Source of the DNA: Ktedonobacterales bacterium
GTDB taxonomy: Bacteria > Chloroflexota > Ktedonobacteria > Ktedonobacterales > JADMIN01
Assembly (NCBI GenBank): GCA_025935195.1
Contig: JAICVS010000029.1
Coordinates: 1-36,163, forward strand
DNA length: 36,163 nt
Direction of reading: 5' to 3'
Each line of letters opens with the position of its first letter. Within the stretch, counting starts at the first letter, position 1. Below are positions 7,681 to 17,820 of this stretch, one piece after another. The notes below the pieces were generated by a model that made no database searches, was not told the origin of the DNA, and was given only the letters and a program-made list of their open reading frames with translations. The position numbers and the translations under genes are program-made.

Positions 7681-9405
7681 GTGAAGAGATTCGCAACGCT
7701 GCGAGTCCGTCTGCTCGCAACCGCGCTCATCCTGTCCATCACCGGGTTCGCGTTCCTGTACACCGTCCACCCCACGCGCGCCGATAGCGCCTCGTTCGAG
7801 ACGCTGCAATCGCTGAAAGCCAACGCTGACGACGATCCCATCGCCGCTGACGACGGCGCACCGGCGAACAACGTGCCCAACGCCACCGGCCAGCACGACA
7901 ACGGCCACCGCGGCAACGTGTTCGCCAACGACCCCTGCCTCGATCCGCTCGCTACCGCGCCCGCGCCGGCAAACCGCCGCGCAACGGTGCAAAGCGAGAC
8001 CACGATCGGCGTGCTGCGTCGCGGCGGCTCCAAGGACATCGTCGTCGGCTACAACGATTCCTTCGGCTTCTTCGACAACACGCAGGGCCTGACCGGCTTC
8101 GCCTACTCCGTGGACGGCGGCCAGAGCTTCGTGGATGGCGGCGCCCTGCCACCGCTGGTGAAGGCGCCGAACGGGCCGTTCCTCGCTCCCGGCGCCGACT
8201 GGTTCCTCGGCGACCCCGTGCTCGCGGTGGATCAGAAGTCCGGCACCTTCTACTATGCCTCGCTCTACGAGGATCTGGGCGGGCATCAGACGGTGAGCGT
8301 CAGCCGCGGACATTTCGCGGTGGCGCCGCCGAGCACGCCGGAGTCCAACTCGAATACGCGCTGCGCCGGCCATCCAGAACTGCAGGGCGTGCCCGACACG
8401 ACGAATCTGCCCGCCCTGCGCCCTGTGTGGGAGCCGCCCGTCGTGGCCGTGAACAACCTGGGGCCGGGCGACGCGCTCGACAAAGAGTGGATCTTCGTCA
8501 ACCAGCAGACCGGCGAGCTGTACATCACCTACACGCGCTTCAACGGCGACGGCTCGACGCCGCTGGAGCTGGTGCGCTCGACCGACGGCGGCCACACCTT
8601 CACGGCGCCGACGACGATCGTGCCGAACCTGAATGACACGTTCAACCAGGCCACCCAGCCGGTCGTGACGCCGAGCGGCCGCGTGATCGTCAGCTACATC
8701 GCGCGCACGTTCGCGGATGGCGGCGCGGGGCCGGAAGACGAGAACCGCATCGAGGTCGCGGTCTCGAACGACGACGGCGCGACGTTCAGCACGCCGATCG
8801 TGGTGGCGCGAGTGAACCCTGAGGCCGAGCCGCTCGGCTACAACCGCGGGCGCCGCTCCATCCTCAACGCGCCGTTCATCACTGTCAACGACGAGACCGG
8901 TGCTGTCTACCTCACGTATTTCAACGGCAAGACCCCGCTCGTCAATGCCGACGGCACGATCTTCCTCGGGCCGCTGGCGCATGCCGGCGACATTCTGCTT
9001 AGCACGTCCACTGATGGCGGATCGAGCTGGGGCACGCCAGTGAAGGTGAACGACGACGCCGGCACGACGAGCCATGTCTTCCCGTCGGTGCAGGTCAACG
9101 ACGAGAACGTCTTCGTCGGCTGGATTGACCGGCGCCTCGATCCGGCGAACCAACTGACGAACGAGTGGGCCGACGTCTCGCACGACGGCGGGCATACATT
9201 CGGCGCCGACCAGGTGGAGTCCGATGTCGCCACCACCTGGAACGTGCGTGCCGACGCGCGCCCCAACTTCGGCGACTACAACTCCAGCGCGCTCGTGGGC
9301 GGGCGGCTCGCCCTGGTCTGGGCGGACGGGCGTTTCGGCCAGCCCGCCGGCTCGGCCGCGACTCCCGACACGATCTTCACCGTGGCGACTGGGCTGGGTG
9401 ACTAG
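7681..9405 (+). CDS. Secreted BNR/sialidase-like beta-propeller protein
   Basis: A 574-residue exported protein starting at GTG 7681, nine bases after a strong GAGGAGG site. Residues 1-35 are a Sec signal peptide (basic VRKR-type start, hydrophobic LLATALILSITGFAFLYTV, then THPTRADS-like cleavage region). The mature protein repeats the Asp-box signature S-x-D-G-G-x-[TS]-[FW] five times (SVDGGQSF, STDGGHTF, SNDDGATF, STDGGSSW, SHDGGHTF), the pattern of BNR repeats in sialidase-type six-blade propellers. The arginine triad and the catalytic Asp/Tyr/Glu set of true sialidases could not be assigned, so enzyme activity is unproven. It is probably cell-surface or extracellular. A strong terminator follows at 9428-9470. 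Confidence 0.85.
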   Translation: MKRFATLRVRLLATALILSITGFAFLYTVHPTRADSASFETLQSLKANADDDPIAADDGAPANNVPNATGQHDNGHRGNVFANDPCLDPLATAPAPANRRATVQSETTIGVLRRGGSKDIVVGYNDSFGFFDNTQGLTGFAYSVDGGQSFVDGGALPPLVKAPNGPFLAPGADWFLGDPVLAVDQKSGTFYYASLYEDLGGHQTVSVSRGHFAVAPPSTPESNSNTRCAGHPELQGVPDTTNLPALRPVWEPPVVAVNNLGPGDALDKEWIFVNQQTGELYITYTRFNGDGSTPLELVRSTDGGHTFTAPTTIVPNLNDTFNQATQPVVTPSGRVIVSYIARTFADGGAGPEDENRIEVAVSNDDGATFSTPIVVARVNPEAEPLGYNRGRRSILNAPFITVNDETGAVYLTYFNGKTPLVNADGTIFLGPLAHAGDILLSTSTDGGSSWGTPVKVNDDAGTTSHVFPSVQVNDENVFVGWIDRRLDPANQLTNEWADVSHDGGHTFGADQVESDVATTWNVRADARPNFGDYNSSALVGGRLALVWADGRFGQPAGSAATPDTIFTVATGLGD

Positions 9406-9427
9406 CCAGGCGCTCTGATCCCTCACC

Positions 9428-9470
9428 AGAAGGGCATCCGCGCGGGAAAGACCCACACGGATGCCCTTCT
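9428..9470 (+). terminator. Strong hairpin terminator after the BNR gene
   Basis: Perfect 13-bp stem AGAAGGGCATCCG (9428-9440) / CGGATGCCCTTCT (9458-9470) with a 17-nt loop, followed by CGTTGTGTCGTTTCTCGTT. The arm core GGGCATCCG recurs in the terminator at 17393-17426. Confidence 0.8.
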
Positions 9471-9497
9471 CGTTGTGTCGTTTCTCGTTGCCGCCAG

Positions 9498-9532
9498 CAC
9501 ACTGAGGGCATCCCCTCAGTGTGCGCTATACT
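9498..9532 (+). promoter_or_regulatory. Promoter with inverted repeat over the -35 region
   Basis: Perfect 11-bp inverted repeat CACACTGAGGG (9498-9508), 4-nt loop, CCCTCAGTGTG (9513-9523), then -10 TATACT (9527-9532). The repeat fills the place of the -35, which has no consensus hexamer, so it may be an activator or repressor site for the DUF433 gene. It could also be a second hairpin for the BNR gene, but no U-run follows. Confidence 0.5.
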
Positions 9533-9574
9533 GTCAGCGATGCGGACTATTCCGCCACCGAAGGGGGCGTCACG

Positions 9575-9916
9575 ATGGCCGACAGCGAAACGTATGTGCG
9601 CCAGCGCGAGGGCGATTGGTATGTCGCTGACACAGGCGTGCCAGTGTACGCCATAATCGCGATGTGGCAGCAGGGCTACTCGCCGGAAGAGATTCAGATC
9701 AGTTTCCCAGCGATCTCGCAGATCGAGGCATACGAAACCATCCTCTACTACCTCAAGCACAGGCGGGAAATGGACGCCTATTTCCGTGCCAGCGATGCGC
9801 GCTTCCAGCAGCTCAAAGCGGAGACGGAAGCGCGGAACCCTGAATTCTACGCTGAGATGCGCGCCCGCATCGCCGCATTTCGCGCCGTTGAGCAGCAACG
9901 GAGCGCGGCGTCGTGA
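9575..9916 (+). CDS. DUF433-domain protein
   Basis: A 113-residue protein. I start it at ATG 9575 (MADSETYVRQREGDWYVADT) behind GAAGGGGG; an in-frame ATG at 9521 lies on the promoter. The DUF433 pattern is clear: a short N-terminal strand region, GVPVYAIIAMWQQGYSPEEI, then FPAISQIEAYETILYYLKHR. DUF433 proteins are small winged-helix-like proteins often paired with a PIN-like (DUF5615) toxin and regarded as antitoxin-like. No such partner is present here; the next gene is a small membrane protein. The C-terminal 45 residues (DAYFRASDARFQQLKAETEA onward) form a charged helix not needed for the domain. Confidence 0.8.
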   Translation: MADSETYVRQREGDWYVADTGVPVYAIIAMWQQGYSPEEIQISFPAISQIEAYETILYYLKHRREMDAYFRASDARFQQLKAETEARNPEFYAEMRARIAAFRAVEQQRSAAS

Positions 9917-9938
9917 CCGGGAGTGGTGGAGGGCATCC

Positions 9939-10114
9939 ATGCCGCACCCACAGTCCAGCGTGATCGGGTGCATCATGATTGGCGCATTCGCGCTGATCGA
10001 GATCGCCTTCTTGCTATGGCGGCGTTCAGGCGAGCGGAAGATCGTCCGTACTACATTGCGGCCGCTGTCGTCGCCTTGATCCCGCTCGCTGTTGGGGTAA
10101 TGCTCGTCCTATGA
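9939..10114 (+). pseudogene. Small two-helix membrane protein, apparently frameshifted
   Basis: ATG 9939 follows a good GGAGGG site and encodes one hydrophobic helix (VIGCIMIGAFALIEIAFLLW) before running into an unrelated tail that stops at 10079. A second hydrophobic helix (YYIAAAVVALIPLAVGVMLVL) lies in the -1 frame and ends at a TGA at 10112-10114. Joining the frames near 10030-10045 gives a tidy protein of about 58 residues with two helices and a charged loop. There is no slippery heptamer, so programmed frameshifting is unlikely; a one-base error or a real mutation fits better. It is 22 bp from the DUF433 gene, probably the same transcript. Confidence 0.5.
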
Positions 10115-10197
10115 GCGGAGTTGTAGAGAGTGCCGGACCTCTGCATCGCCGTCGCGGATTCTGAACCATCACGATGCGTATAGTCCAGGCGCATCCC

Positions 10198-11694
<1,497 letters not shown>

Positions 11695-11712
11695 GCCGCC
11701 AGTCTATCACGG

Positions 11713-13467
11713 CTAATTCTGTGGATGCCCATGTCGCCGGGTCTCTCCAGTCCGGCTTGGCCGGACTTTCGCGGCCAAAGGCCCTCCAGGCGCGATTGCA
11801 GTCGCCGGCCGCTCGTAGACGGTGTATTGCCCAGCCGTGAAGGCGACTGGCCAACGCTCCACGCGCGCGAGGATGGGCTGGAGCGCTGGCGCCTGCCCTG
11901 GCGTCGCCAGCCGGCGCAGCAGGTCGTCCACGACGACGTAGCGGGCGCGGCCCGGCGAGACATCGTAGGCCCAACGGCCGGCGGGCAGGTGCGCTGGATA
12001 GAAGGCAACCTGATCGCCCGCCTGCGCGATGGATTGGAGGATGTCCGCGCCCTGGATGCCCCCACCGCCGCTGCCACCTTCGGGCGCATCGAACATCCAG
12101 GCGATGGTCGGCGAGGCGAGGACGAGATCGCCGGAATGGGCGTGCGCGAGCACGTAGCGCCCAGCGGCCCGCGCGTCGCCCGGCGTGGCGAGAATGTCAT
12201 CCTGCCGCGTGGTGAGCGTGCCGCCCAGGCCCACGGCGTCGGCCGCCGTCGCCAGGCCGAGTGGTGAGACGACAACGAGGAAGACCAGCAGCGCCGCCAC
12301 CTGCCGCCGCAACAGCGGATGCGGCTGATCGGGATGGCGGTCGGATGAATGCGATGCGGGCGATACAGATGATGTGGGCGATGCGGGAATAAGCGGCCGC
12401 GGCCAGTCGAGGCTCCAGGCGTAGAGGCGGCGCAGACCGGCGTCGAGCGCCACCCCGGCGCCGAGCGCGAGGATGGGCAGCAGCGGCACGGCGGTGTGGA
12501 TGCTCGCGCCCAGGTCACGCACCTTGAGGACGACGAGGCCGAGAACCACCGCCGCGCCGAGTAGATATCCGCGCGTGCGCGCCGGCACGAGGAACAGCCC
12601 AACCACGCCGAGCAGCAGCCACGGGTCGAGTGTCAGGAAGCGGTAGTAGTTGAGCAGCAGCAGGATGACCTGGAGCAGTGGATTGCCGCCCGCCGCCCGG
12701 CCGGAAGTCGTCACAACGTCGCTGACGAAGATCGCCGGCGCGGCGACCAGACACGCGAGCAGTCCAGCGGCCAGGATGCCGAAGCCCACCCCGGCGGCGA
12801 GCGCGGCGTCGCGCCAGGCGCGGCGCAGCGCGAGCAGCGCGACGAAGACGATCCACGCCACGCCCACGTAATCGCTGAAAGCGGCCAGCCCGGCCAGCGC
12901 GGCGGCAGCCAGCAGCCAGCGGCGCTCGCCGCTCTCCGCGTAGCGCCAGCCTGCCCAGAGGCAGAACACGCCGATGCAGGCGAGCTGCGCATAGCTGTAG
13001 CCCCAGCGCGTGTTCGCCAGCGTGATCGGCGCGACCGTAAAGACCAGCGCGGCCCAGAGGGCCGGCCCCGCGCCGAGCATGCGCCGGCCAGCGAGCAGCA
13101 GCACCGCGCAGGTAAGGATGGCGTAGAGCGCCGCCAGGGCGCGCACGGCCACGATGCTGTAGCCGAAGACGCGGATGGCGAGCGCGAGCTGAAGGTAGAA
13201 GAGCGGCGGGTGCTGCGCGAAGGCGGAGGTCAGCGCGAAGAGGCGCAGCCGGCCGTGCAGCAGGTTCCAGGCGATGTCGAGATTGTAGCCTTCCTGCGGA
13301 TCCCAGCCGGGCGTGGCGCCCAGGCGGTACACGTGGAAGAAGACGCACAGCGCAAGCACCGCGCCCCCCGCCGCGAGCAGTCCGCCCTGCCGCATCCGCG
13401 CCGCGCGCGCGCCATCCCGCACACGCGCCACCCCCGCACCGCGCGCCCGTGCCTGTTGCGTCACCAT
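11713..13467 (-). CDS. GT39/ArnT-like membrane glycosyltransferase
   Basis: About 584 residues from ATG 13467 ([16 protein letters not shown]); a further in-frame ATG at 13509 is only about nine bases after the predicted transcription start, so I prefer the inner one. The GT-C fold is indicated by 10-12 hydrophobic helices and by the first-loop acidic motif [20 protein letters not shown], equivalent to the catalytic DE region of PMT/ArnT enzymes. [17 protein letters not shown] is the second typical segment. The last 180 residues (from about 400) are soluble and probably extracytoplasmic. Such enzymes move a sugar from a polyprenyl-phosphate donor to protein or lipid; donor and acceptor are unknown here. 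mnmE follows after 18 bp. Confidence 0.83.
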   Translation of the reverse strand: MVTQQARARGAGVARVRDGARAARMRQGGLLAAGGAVLALCVFFHVYRLGATPGWDPQEGYNLDIAWNLLHGRLRLFALTSAFAQHPPLFYLQLALAIRVFGYSIVAVRALAALYAILTCAVLLLAGRRMLGAGPALWAALVFTVAPITLANTRWGYSYAQLACIGVFCLWAGWRYAESGERRWLLAAAALAGLAAFSDYVGVAWIVFVALLALRRAWRDAALAAGVGFGILAAGLLACLVAAPAIFVSDVVTTSGRAAGGNPLLQVILLLLNYYRFLTLDPWLLLGVVGLFLVPARTRGYLLGAAVVLGLVVLKVRDLGASIHTAVPLLPILALGAGVALDAGLRRLYAWSLDWPRPLIPASPTSSVSPASHSSDRHPDQPHPLLRRQVAALLVFLVVVSPLGLATAADAVGLGGTLTTRQDDILATPGDARAAGRYVLAHAHSGDLVLASPTIAWMFDAPEGGSGGGGIQGADILQSIAQAGDQVAFYPAHLPAGRWAYDVSPGRARYVVVDDLLRRLATPGQAPALQPILARVERWPVAFTAGQYTVYERPATAIAPGGPLAAKVRPSRTGETRRHGHPQN

Positions 13468-13524
13468 CCGTCGCCGCCCACTATCCTCTATGCTTCGCCA
13501 CGCTGCCATACATTCTGTGGCCGC

Positions 13525-13533
13525 AGTATAGCA
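13525..13533 (-). promoter_or_regulatory. Extended -10 element for the GT39 gene
   Basis: TGC-TATACT (13533-13525) matches the extended -10 seen at three other sites in this window; no good -35 is present. Confidence 0.45.
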
Positions 13534-13640
13534 GCACGTCCAGGCACGCTCCGGCGGGGATGGGACTTGTCGCGCCTGACAAAGCGATAGCCGCGGCAGC
13601 CTGGCGGTGTCGCTGGACTCACGCGCGGGGCGCCAAATGG

Positions 13641-14009
13641 CTACCGGGTCGTGTCCACGACGCAGAAGCGGTTGCCCTCAGGATCGGCTAGGATCACGTA
13701 GTCCGCATCCGGCGGCCGTTTGCTCCAATGCACCTCGGTAGCGCCCAGTGCGATCAATCGCTTGACCTCTGCCGCCTGGTCATCTGTGTACAGATCCAGG
13801 TGGATGCGCGGCGGCACCTGGACCTGTGAGTGGACCTGATCGAGCGAAAGGTTCGGCCCGACACCATCCCGGGGCCGCAGCACCACGAAGTCGTTGCTCT
13901 CGCTCGGCTCCTCGCGGGGTGCGTAGTTGAGAGCGGCCGCCCAGAATTCCATCTGGCGCCGCAGATCGTCCACGCGCAAAACGATTGAGCCGACGCGAAC
14001 CATCGCCAT
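13641..14009 (-). CDS. VOC/glyoxalase-family protein
   Basis: A 122-residue single-module vicinal-oxygen-chelate protein. It has two beta-alpha-beta-beta-beta halves: SIVLRVDDLRRQMEFWAAAL opens the first and RIHLDLYTDDQAAEVKRLIA the second, and the end DPEGNRFCVVD is typical. Candidate metal ligands are the His in IHLDLY and the late Asp/Glu; the first-half ligand is replaced (IVLRVD), so it may bind rather than catalyse. It resembles the Glyoxalase_6 group rather than GloA. It follows the alpha/beta hydrolase gene after 33 bp, probably in one operon. Substrate unknown. Confidence 0.82.
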   Translation of the reverse strand: MAMVRVGSIVLRVDDLRRQMEFWAAALNYAPREEPSESNDFVVLRPRDGVGPNLSLDQVHSQVQVPPRIHLDLYTDDQAAEVKRLIALGATEVHWSKRPPDADYVILADPEGNRFCVVDTTR

Positions 14010-14042
14010 CAGATGTACCCATCTTTCGCAACAGCGGCGCCC

Positions 14043-14876
14043 CTACGCGACCGCCGCACGCACCGCGCGCAGCACGATCCGCCACTCATCCGTGCGCGGG
14101 TCCACGATCGCGAAATGGCCGGCGCTGGGCAGCGTGATCAGCTCAACTGGCTCGCCGGCCGCGCGGGCGGCATCTGCGTAGTCGCGGCTGATCGCATACG
14201 GCACGCTCTCGTCAGCTGTGCCGTGAATCAGCGTCTGCCGGGCGCCAGTGGGCAGCAGCGCGGCGGGCGAGGCGGCGTTGTAGCGGTCGGGGTGTTGATC
14301 GGGCGTACCGCCCAGGAATCCCCGCACCGCATCGTCGCTCAGGTGCAGCTCCCAGGCGCGGCGCAGATTCAGCACGCCCGCCAGCGCGACCACGGCACGT
14401 AGCGGCAGCGGGTCGGCCATGGCGACAGCGACGCCGCTCTCCGGCGCGAGACGGTGGCGCGCGGCCAGCCACGCGGCCAACTGGCCCCCGGCGGAGTGGC
14501 CAAGCGCGACGACACGATTCACGTCGAGCAGATAGGCGGCGGCAAGTGTGTGCGCATAATCCGTGGCGGCGGCGACATCCAGCAGCGTGCCGGGCCAGCC
14601 GCCGCCCGCGTCGCCCACGCGCCGGTACTCGATGTTCCAGGTGGCGAGGCCCTCAGCCGTGAGCGCCGCCGCCGCGTGACCGAAATAGGCGAGATCGTAG
14701 CGGTTGCGCCAGTAACCGCCGTGGATGAGGATGACCAGCGGGAACGCGTCACTGTCACCGCGGCCAGCCGCCGCGGGCAGGCGCAGATCACCGAACTGGA
14801 GCGGATCCGTCCCATACGCGATGCGCGCGTCCGCCGGCGGGGCGGGCAGCGTCAGGATGTCCTCGCTCGTGCTCAC
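14043..14876 (-). CDS. Alpha/beta hydrolase, kynurenine-formamidase/esterase-like
   Basis: A 277-residue serine hydrolase starting at GTG 14876 right after GGGAGGGG. The oxyanion motif HGGYWRNRYD is of the HGGYW type seen in KynB-like formamidases and related esterases. The nucleophile is Ser128 in GHSAGG; the acid is probably the Asp in GTADESVP and the base the His in PSAGHFAIVDP. No signal peptide, so it is cytoplasmic. No tryptophan-catabolism genes are near, so a general esterase/amidase role is the safe call. It lies 51 bp downstream of the Vgb-like propeller gene and 33 bp upstream of the VOC gene, all on the minus strand. Confidence 0.88.
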   Translation of the reverse strand: MSTSEDILTLPAPPADARIAYGTDPLQFGDLRLPAAAGRGDSDAFPLVILIHGGYWRNRYDLAYFGHAAAALTAEGLATWNIEYRRVGDAGGGWPGTLLDVAAATDYAHTLAAAYLLDVNRVVALGHSAGGQLAAWLAARHRLAPESGVAVAMADPLPLRAVVALAGVLNLRRAWELHLSDDAVRGFLGGTPDQHPDRYNAASPAALLPTGARQTLIHGTADESVPYAISRDYADAARAAGEPVELITLPSAGHFAIVDPRTDEWRIVLRAVRAAVA

Positions 14877-14927
14877 AATCCCCTCCCGGCGGGCTCGCTC
14901 TCCGGCGACAAGAGTGTTACAATCGCC

Positions 14928-16130
14928 TCACGAGAGCATCCGGCCGACGTAGTTCCGCGGCGAGGCATCGGCGCTGAACCAGACGCGCCCTTCGCCGTCC
15001 AGCGCCACGCCGTACGGCACACTGCCCGGCACCGCTAGCGTATGGAAGGTGAAGAACTGGGTGTCCGGGTCGTACTGCACAAGCGCGTTGGCGCTGGAGC
15101 AGGCGAACCACACGCTGCCGTCCTTCGCCGCCACGATACCATACAACCCAGCGGCGGGGCTGCCGCCCACGGCGGCCGGCACAGCGATCTCGGTCGCGCG
15201 CCCGGTGGCCGTGTCAATCATGCCGATCTTGCCCTGCTCCAGCTCGGTGAACCAGACACGCCCCTGCGCATCCTGCGTCATCGAGAAGATTTGCGCCTGC
15301 GCGGTGGCAAGCTTGATCACCTGCGTCTTGCCTGTCGCGGGATCGAGCCTGCCGACCGCGCCCCCGCTGAGATAGCCGAACCAGACCTGTCCGCCGCGCG
15401 GCGCGAGCGCGTAGGGGTACGACGACGGGTTGTTGGTGATGGACGGCACACGCCACGTCGTGATGGCGCCGGTGGCCGGATCGAGTCGGCCGATCTTCGA
15501 GGATGTCAGCTCCGTGAACCAGAGCTTGCCCACGCTGTCGAACGCCAACGCCTGCGGCGCCGAGCTATGCCCGTTCACCTGCTCCAGCGGGTACGTCGTG
15601 AAGCGCTGCGTAGCGGGGTGAAAGCGGCCGATATAGTTCGCCGCCTGTTCGGTGAACCAGACGTCGCCAGCGCGGTCCACCGCCGTCTCCATGATGTTGA
15701 ACTTGCCGCCCGGCGGTGTCCATGTGCTGACGGCGCCGGTATGCGGGTTCAGCCGCGCCAGCTTGTTGGTGGACATCTCGCCGACCCAGACGTTGCCCGC
15801 CGCATCCACCGACGGCTCCATCAGCCCAGGGCTGGGCGCGGGAAACATGTATTGCTGCATCTGCGCCGCCACCACCTGCGCTCCGAGCGACGCCGGCGCG
15901 GCGGTAGGCGACGTGGCGGCACGGCGCGACGTCAGCGCCGACCCACCAGCCGCGAGTACGGCAACGGTGGCCGCGATCACCGCGAGCATGCCGAGCAGGA
16001 ACAGACCATCGCGCGGGCGCAGCCCCAACCGCGCGGGCATGCGGCTTGTGCGCGTGGAGGTGCTGGGCGCCAGCGGGGAGCCAGCGCGCTCCTCGGCGGC
16101 GGGCGGAGTGGGTGTGCGCATCGTTTTCAT
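14928..16130 (-). CDS. Membrane-anchored Vgb-like (streptogramin lyase family) propeller
   Basis: A 400-residue protein. A basic Pro/Thr-rich N-terminus is followed by one hydrophobic helix at about 44-62 (LFLLGMLAVIAATVAVLAAG), so it is a signal-anchored exported protein. From about 95 onward it has seven similar blades with the signature G-x-[VL]-W-F-[TG]-E (NVWVGEMSTNKLARL, DVWFTEQAANYIGRF, KLWFTELTSSKIGRL, RVWFTELEQGKIGMI, SVWFACSSANALVQY), as in virginiamycin B lyase. True Vgb is a cytoplasmic resistance enzyme with a catalytic His; most long, exported relatives are uncharacterised, so resistance should not be assumed. The ribosome site is weak (CAGGATT). Probably the head of the run leading down to mnmE. 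Confidence 0.85.
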   Translation of the reverse strand: MKTMRTPTPPAAEERAGSPLAPSTSTRTSRMPARLGLRPRDGLFLLGMLAVIAATVAVLAAGGSALTSRRAATSPTAAPASLGAQVVAAQMQQYMFPAPSPGLMEPSVDAAGNVWVGEMSTNKLARLNPHTGAVSTWTPPGGKFNIMETAVDRAGDVWFTEQAANYIGRFHPATQRFTTYPLEQVNGHSSAPQALAFDSVGKLWFTELTSSKIGRLDPATGAITTWRVPSITNNPSSYPYALAPRGGQVWFGYLSGGAVGRLDPATGKTQVIKLATAQAQIFSMTQDAQGRVWFTELEQGKIGMIDTATGRATEIAVPAAVGGSPAAGLYGIVAAKDGSVWFACSSANALVQYDPDTQFFTFHTLAVPGSVPYGVALDGEGRVWFSADASPRNYVGRMLS

Positions 16131-16297
16131 GTGAATTCTGAATCCTGGCAGTGATGCCGGTCTGCGCGGCGATCCCTGAAATTATGTGGCCCATCTCGAA
16201 GGCGCGTCAAGCCGCGCCTCTCTCAACCGGCGCAGCGTGGTTTCGCGGCCACGGGCCATCCCGGCGTGGTTGTGTCCGCCGTCCGGCTCACGCCGTG

Positions 16298-16534
16298 TCA
16301 ACGGTCGAGCAGCGCGAAGACATCCGCCCGCGCGATCTGGCCCTCCAGCCGCTCGGCGCCATCCAGCGTGATCACTGGGATGCGATAGCGATACCGCTCG
16401 AAGAGCTCGGCGTCCCCGCGAATGTCCACCTCGCGCAGCTCGCAGTCGCGCTCGGCCGCCAGATCTTCCAGGTGGACGCGCGCCTCGTCGCACAGGTGGC
16501 AGCCCGCCTTGGCGTAGAGCGTGATCACCGCCAT
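16298..16534 (-). CDS. Glutaredoxin-like thioredoxin-fold protein
   Basis: A 78-residue protein starting at ATG 16534 (MAVITLYAKAGCHLCDEA) after GATAGGGGT. The CxxC redox motif is C12-H-L-C15, followed by a helix, and the cis-proline strand is RIPVITLDGAE. This is the short glutaredoxin-like group (DUF836/GlrX-type) that reduces disulfides or passes electrons; a reductase partner is not visible nearby. An upstream in-frame ATG at 16576 would add 14 unconserved residues. It lies about 170 bp upstream of the propeller gene on the same strand. Confidence 0.87.
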   Translation of the reverse strand: MAVITLYAKAGCHLCDEARVHLEDLAAERDCELREVDIRGDAELFERYRYRIPVITLDGAERLEGQIARADVFALLDR

Positions 16535-16576
16535 ACCCCTATCACTCCCCTCCACGATTCTCCACTGCCTTTCCAC

Positions 16577-16898
16577 GATCGCCCCACTCAGATGCGTCTC
16601 GCGTGATCCACCATCCTGATCGTAGCATCACCGCGAACGGCAGGGCCAACTCCGCCAACTCAATCGGCGTGAATGGCCGCCACAAACGCTGAGACACATG
16701 CTGAGACACATACCGGATATGGCTGGGTGATACGGAATCTGTTGACGGATGGTGATAGCCGCTCGCTCGCGACGCATGTGTACTTCCAACTTTGAAGTAG
16801 CGTACTCGTAGATAGTGGTGAGGGCGGCAACGGCGCCGTACGCGCGCAGTGGGGCATCGTATCCATGCGGGCCACGCGCCCGCCCGGAGGTATCATAG
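16577..16898. other. Divergent intergenic region with short repeats
   Basis: No gene is seen in these 320 bp. The region contains a perfect 12-bp tandem duplication gctgagacacat (16688-16699 and 16700-16711) and an inverted repeat TACTTC / GAAGTA (16781-16786, 16794-16799) upstream of the plus-strand hypothetical gene. A clear promoter could not be picked out. Confidence 0.5.
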
Positions 16899-17342
16899 AT
16901 GGCAGATCATGACACAGAACACGATCCGCGGCAGCAAGATACGGACGGCGAGACCGCGCCGCCCGATCCGCTCCTGCCTGATGGAAGCGAAGTGGAACGG
17001 CCGCGCGCGAAGCGCCCACGGCGCCAGCCGGCGCGCGCCACCGGCACCCGCATAAGCCGGCGCGGTGAGGGCGTGATCATCCCGCTGAACATGGCGCGGG
17101 GCGGGAGCACGGGAGCCGAGCCAGAGCAGCCAGAGCCAGAGCGCGAGCCGGAGGAGGACGCGGACGTGCTGGGCGAGCTGGAGCAGCGCGGCTTCACGAC
17201 GGATGAGGCGATCCGGCTGGTACATGCCTCGGCGCGCATCGCCACCTCGAAGGAGGCGCGTGAGGCCGAGGCCACACTGCGCCGGCTGCGCTTCACCCGC
17301 TGGCTCGTCGAGCAGGGCATGTTGGACGAATTCTCGGCCTAG
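16899..17342 (+). CDS. Hypothetical protein with acidic linker and helical C-terminus
   Basis: A 147-residue protein of unknown family. The ATG at 16899 follows a GGAGG site nine bases upstream. Residues 1-35 are acidic and Pro-rich, 36-60 strongly basic (RAKRPRRQPARATGTRISRR), 68-85 a Glu/Pro linker, and 86-147 predicted helices (VLGELEQRGFTTDEAIRLV then EAEATLRRLRFTRWLVEQG). The FTTDEAIRLVHAS segment suggests a small helical binding domain. The layout of basic patch, flexible linker and helical end would suit an adaptor or nucleoid-type role, but this is only inference. It converges on the DUF6788-like gene; a bidirectional terminator lies between. Confidence 0.7.
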   Translation: MADHDTEHDPRQQDTDGETAPPDPLLPDGSEVERPRAKRPRRQPARATGTRISRRGEGVIIPLNMARGGSTGAEPEQPEPEREPEEDADVLGELEQRGFTTDEAIRLVHASARIATSKEAREAEATLRRLRFTRWLVEQGMLDEFSA

Positions 17343-17392
17343 CCGATGGGCGGCCACCGCCGGAAGCGCTGGCGCCGGACACCTACAAAGAT

Positions 17393-17426
17393 ACAGGGGC
17401 ATCCGCGAATGGGCGGATGCCCCTGT
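17393..17426. terminator. Bidirectional terminator between convergent genes
   Basis: Perfect 14-bp stem ACAGGGGCATCCGC (17393-17406) / GCGGATGCCCCTGT (17413-17426) with a 6-nt loop, 50 bp after one stop and 18 bp from the other. It shares the GGGCATCCG arm core with the terminator at 9428-9470. Confidence 0.8.
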
Positions 17427-17444
17427 CGCGTAGTGCGCGCTGGA

Positions 17445-17684
17445 TCAGGCGCCGACCTTGACCAACGCCAGCCGCGCCTCAGCCCGCGCCACGATGCTCG
17501 CGGGAACGCCTGCCGGCTGGTTCTTGCCAACGTAGCCTGAGCGCAGCTTCGCGCCCTCGCGCCAGTATGCGTACCAGTAGGGGCCGTGCCCCGGCCCGCG
17601 CTTGCAGGTGCCGCAGCTCGCCTTGCCGCACTTGCGGAACTGGAGCTGATACGTGATGTGCAGATTCGTGGGCAATTGCGCCAT
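17445..17684 (-). CDS. DUF6788-like small cysteine protein
   Basis: A 79-residue protein. The start ATG at 17684 sits right after a GAGGAGGAGGAAGG site, so the longer frame reading through the decamer repeat upstream is not needed. It shows the pattern Y-x-L-x-F-R-K-C-G-K-x-x-C-x-x-C (C19, C24, C27), then GHGPYWYAYWREGAKLRSGY. These are features I associate with DUF6788-type proteins, which occur scattered near mobile elements and have no known function. The three cysteines and the following His could hold a metal. Here it lies 320 bp from insertion-sequence remnants. Family name from memory and moderate in confidence. Confidence 0.75.
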   Translation of the reverse strand: MAQLPTNLHITYQLQFRKCGKASCGTCKRGPGHGPYWYAYWREGAKLRSGYVGKNQPAGVPASIVARAEARLALVKVGA

Positions 17685-17820
17685 GGCCTTCCTCCTCCTC
17701 TTCTTCCCGTCATCCACTCGCGGCCACGCCGCTTGCGGCAGTCGCGCTGTTTCTCTCGCTGTCTCCCAAAACGAATAGCCGGCGCCCGGCGAGATACGGT
17801 CTAGGACTTCTGTCGCATCC

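Noticed and set aside
7369-9456. 695-codon minus-strand open frame
   Set aside because: Exact antisense of the BNR protein, whose signal peptide, Asp boxes and ribosome site are clear.
10173-10195. GATGCG...CGCATC hairpin as terminator between the small membrane protein and mnmE
   Set aside because: Only a 6-bp stem with an 11-nt loop and no U-run; too weak to list as a feature.
14928-16130. Streptogramin resistance gene
   Set aside because: The propeller is Vgb-like, but the protein is membrane-anchored and exported; resistance cannot be inferred from blade pattern alone.
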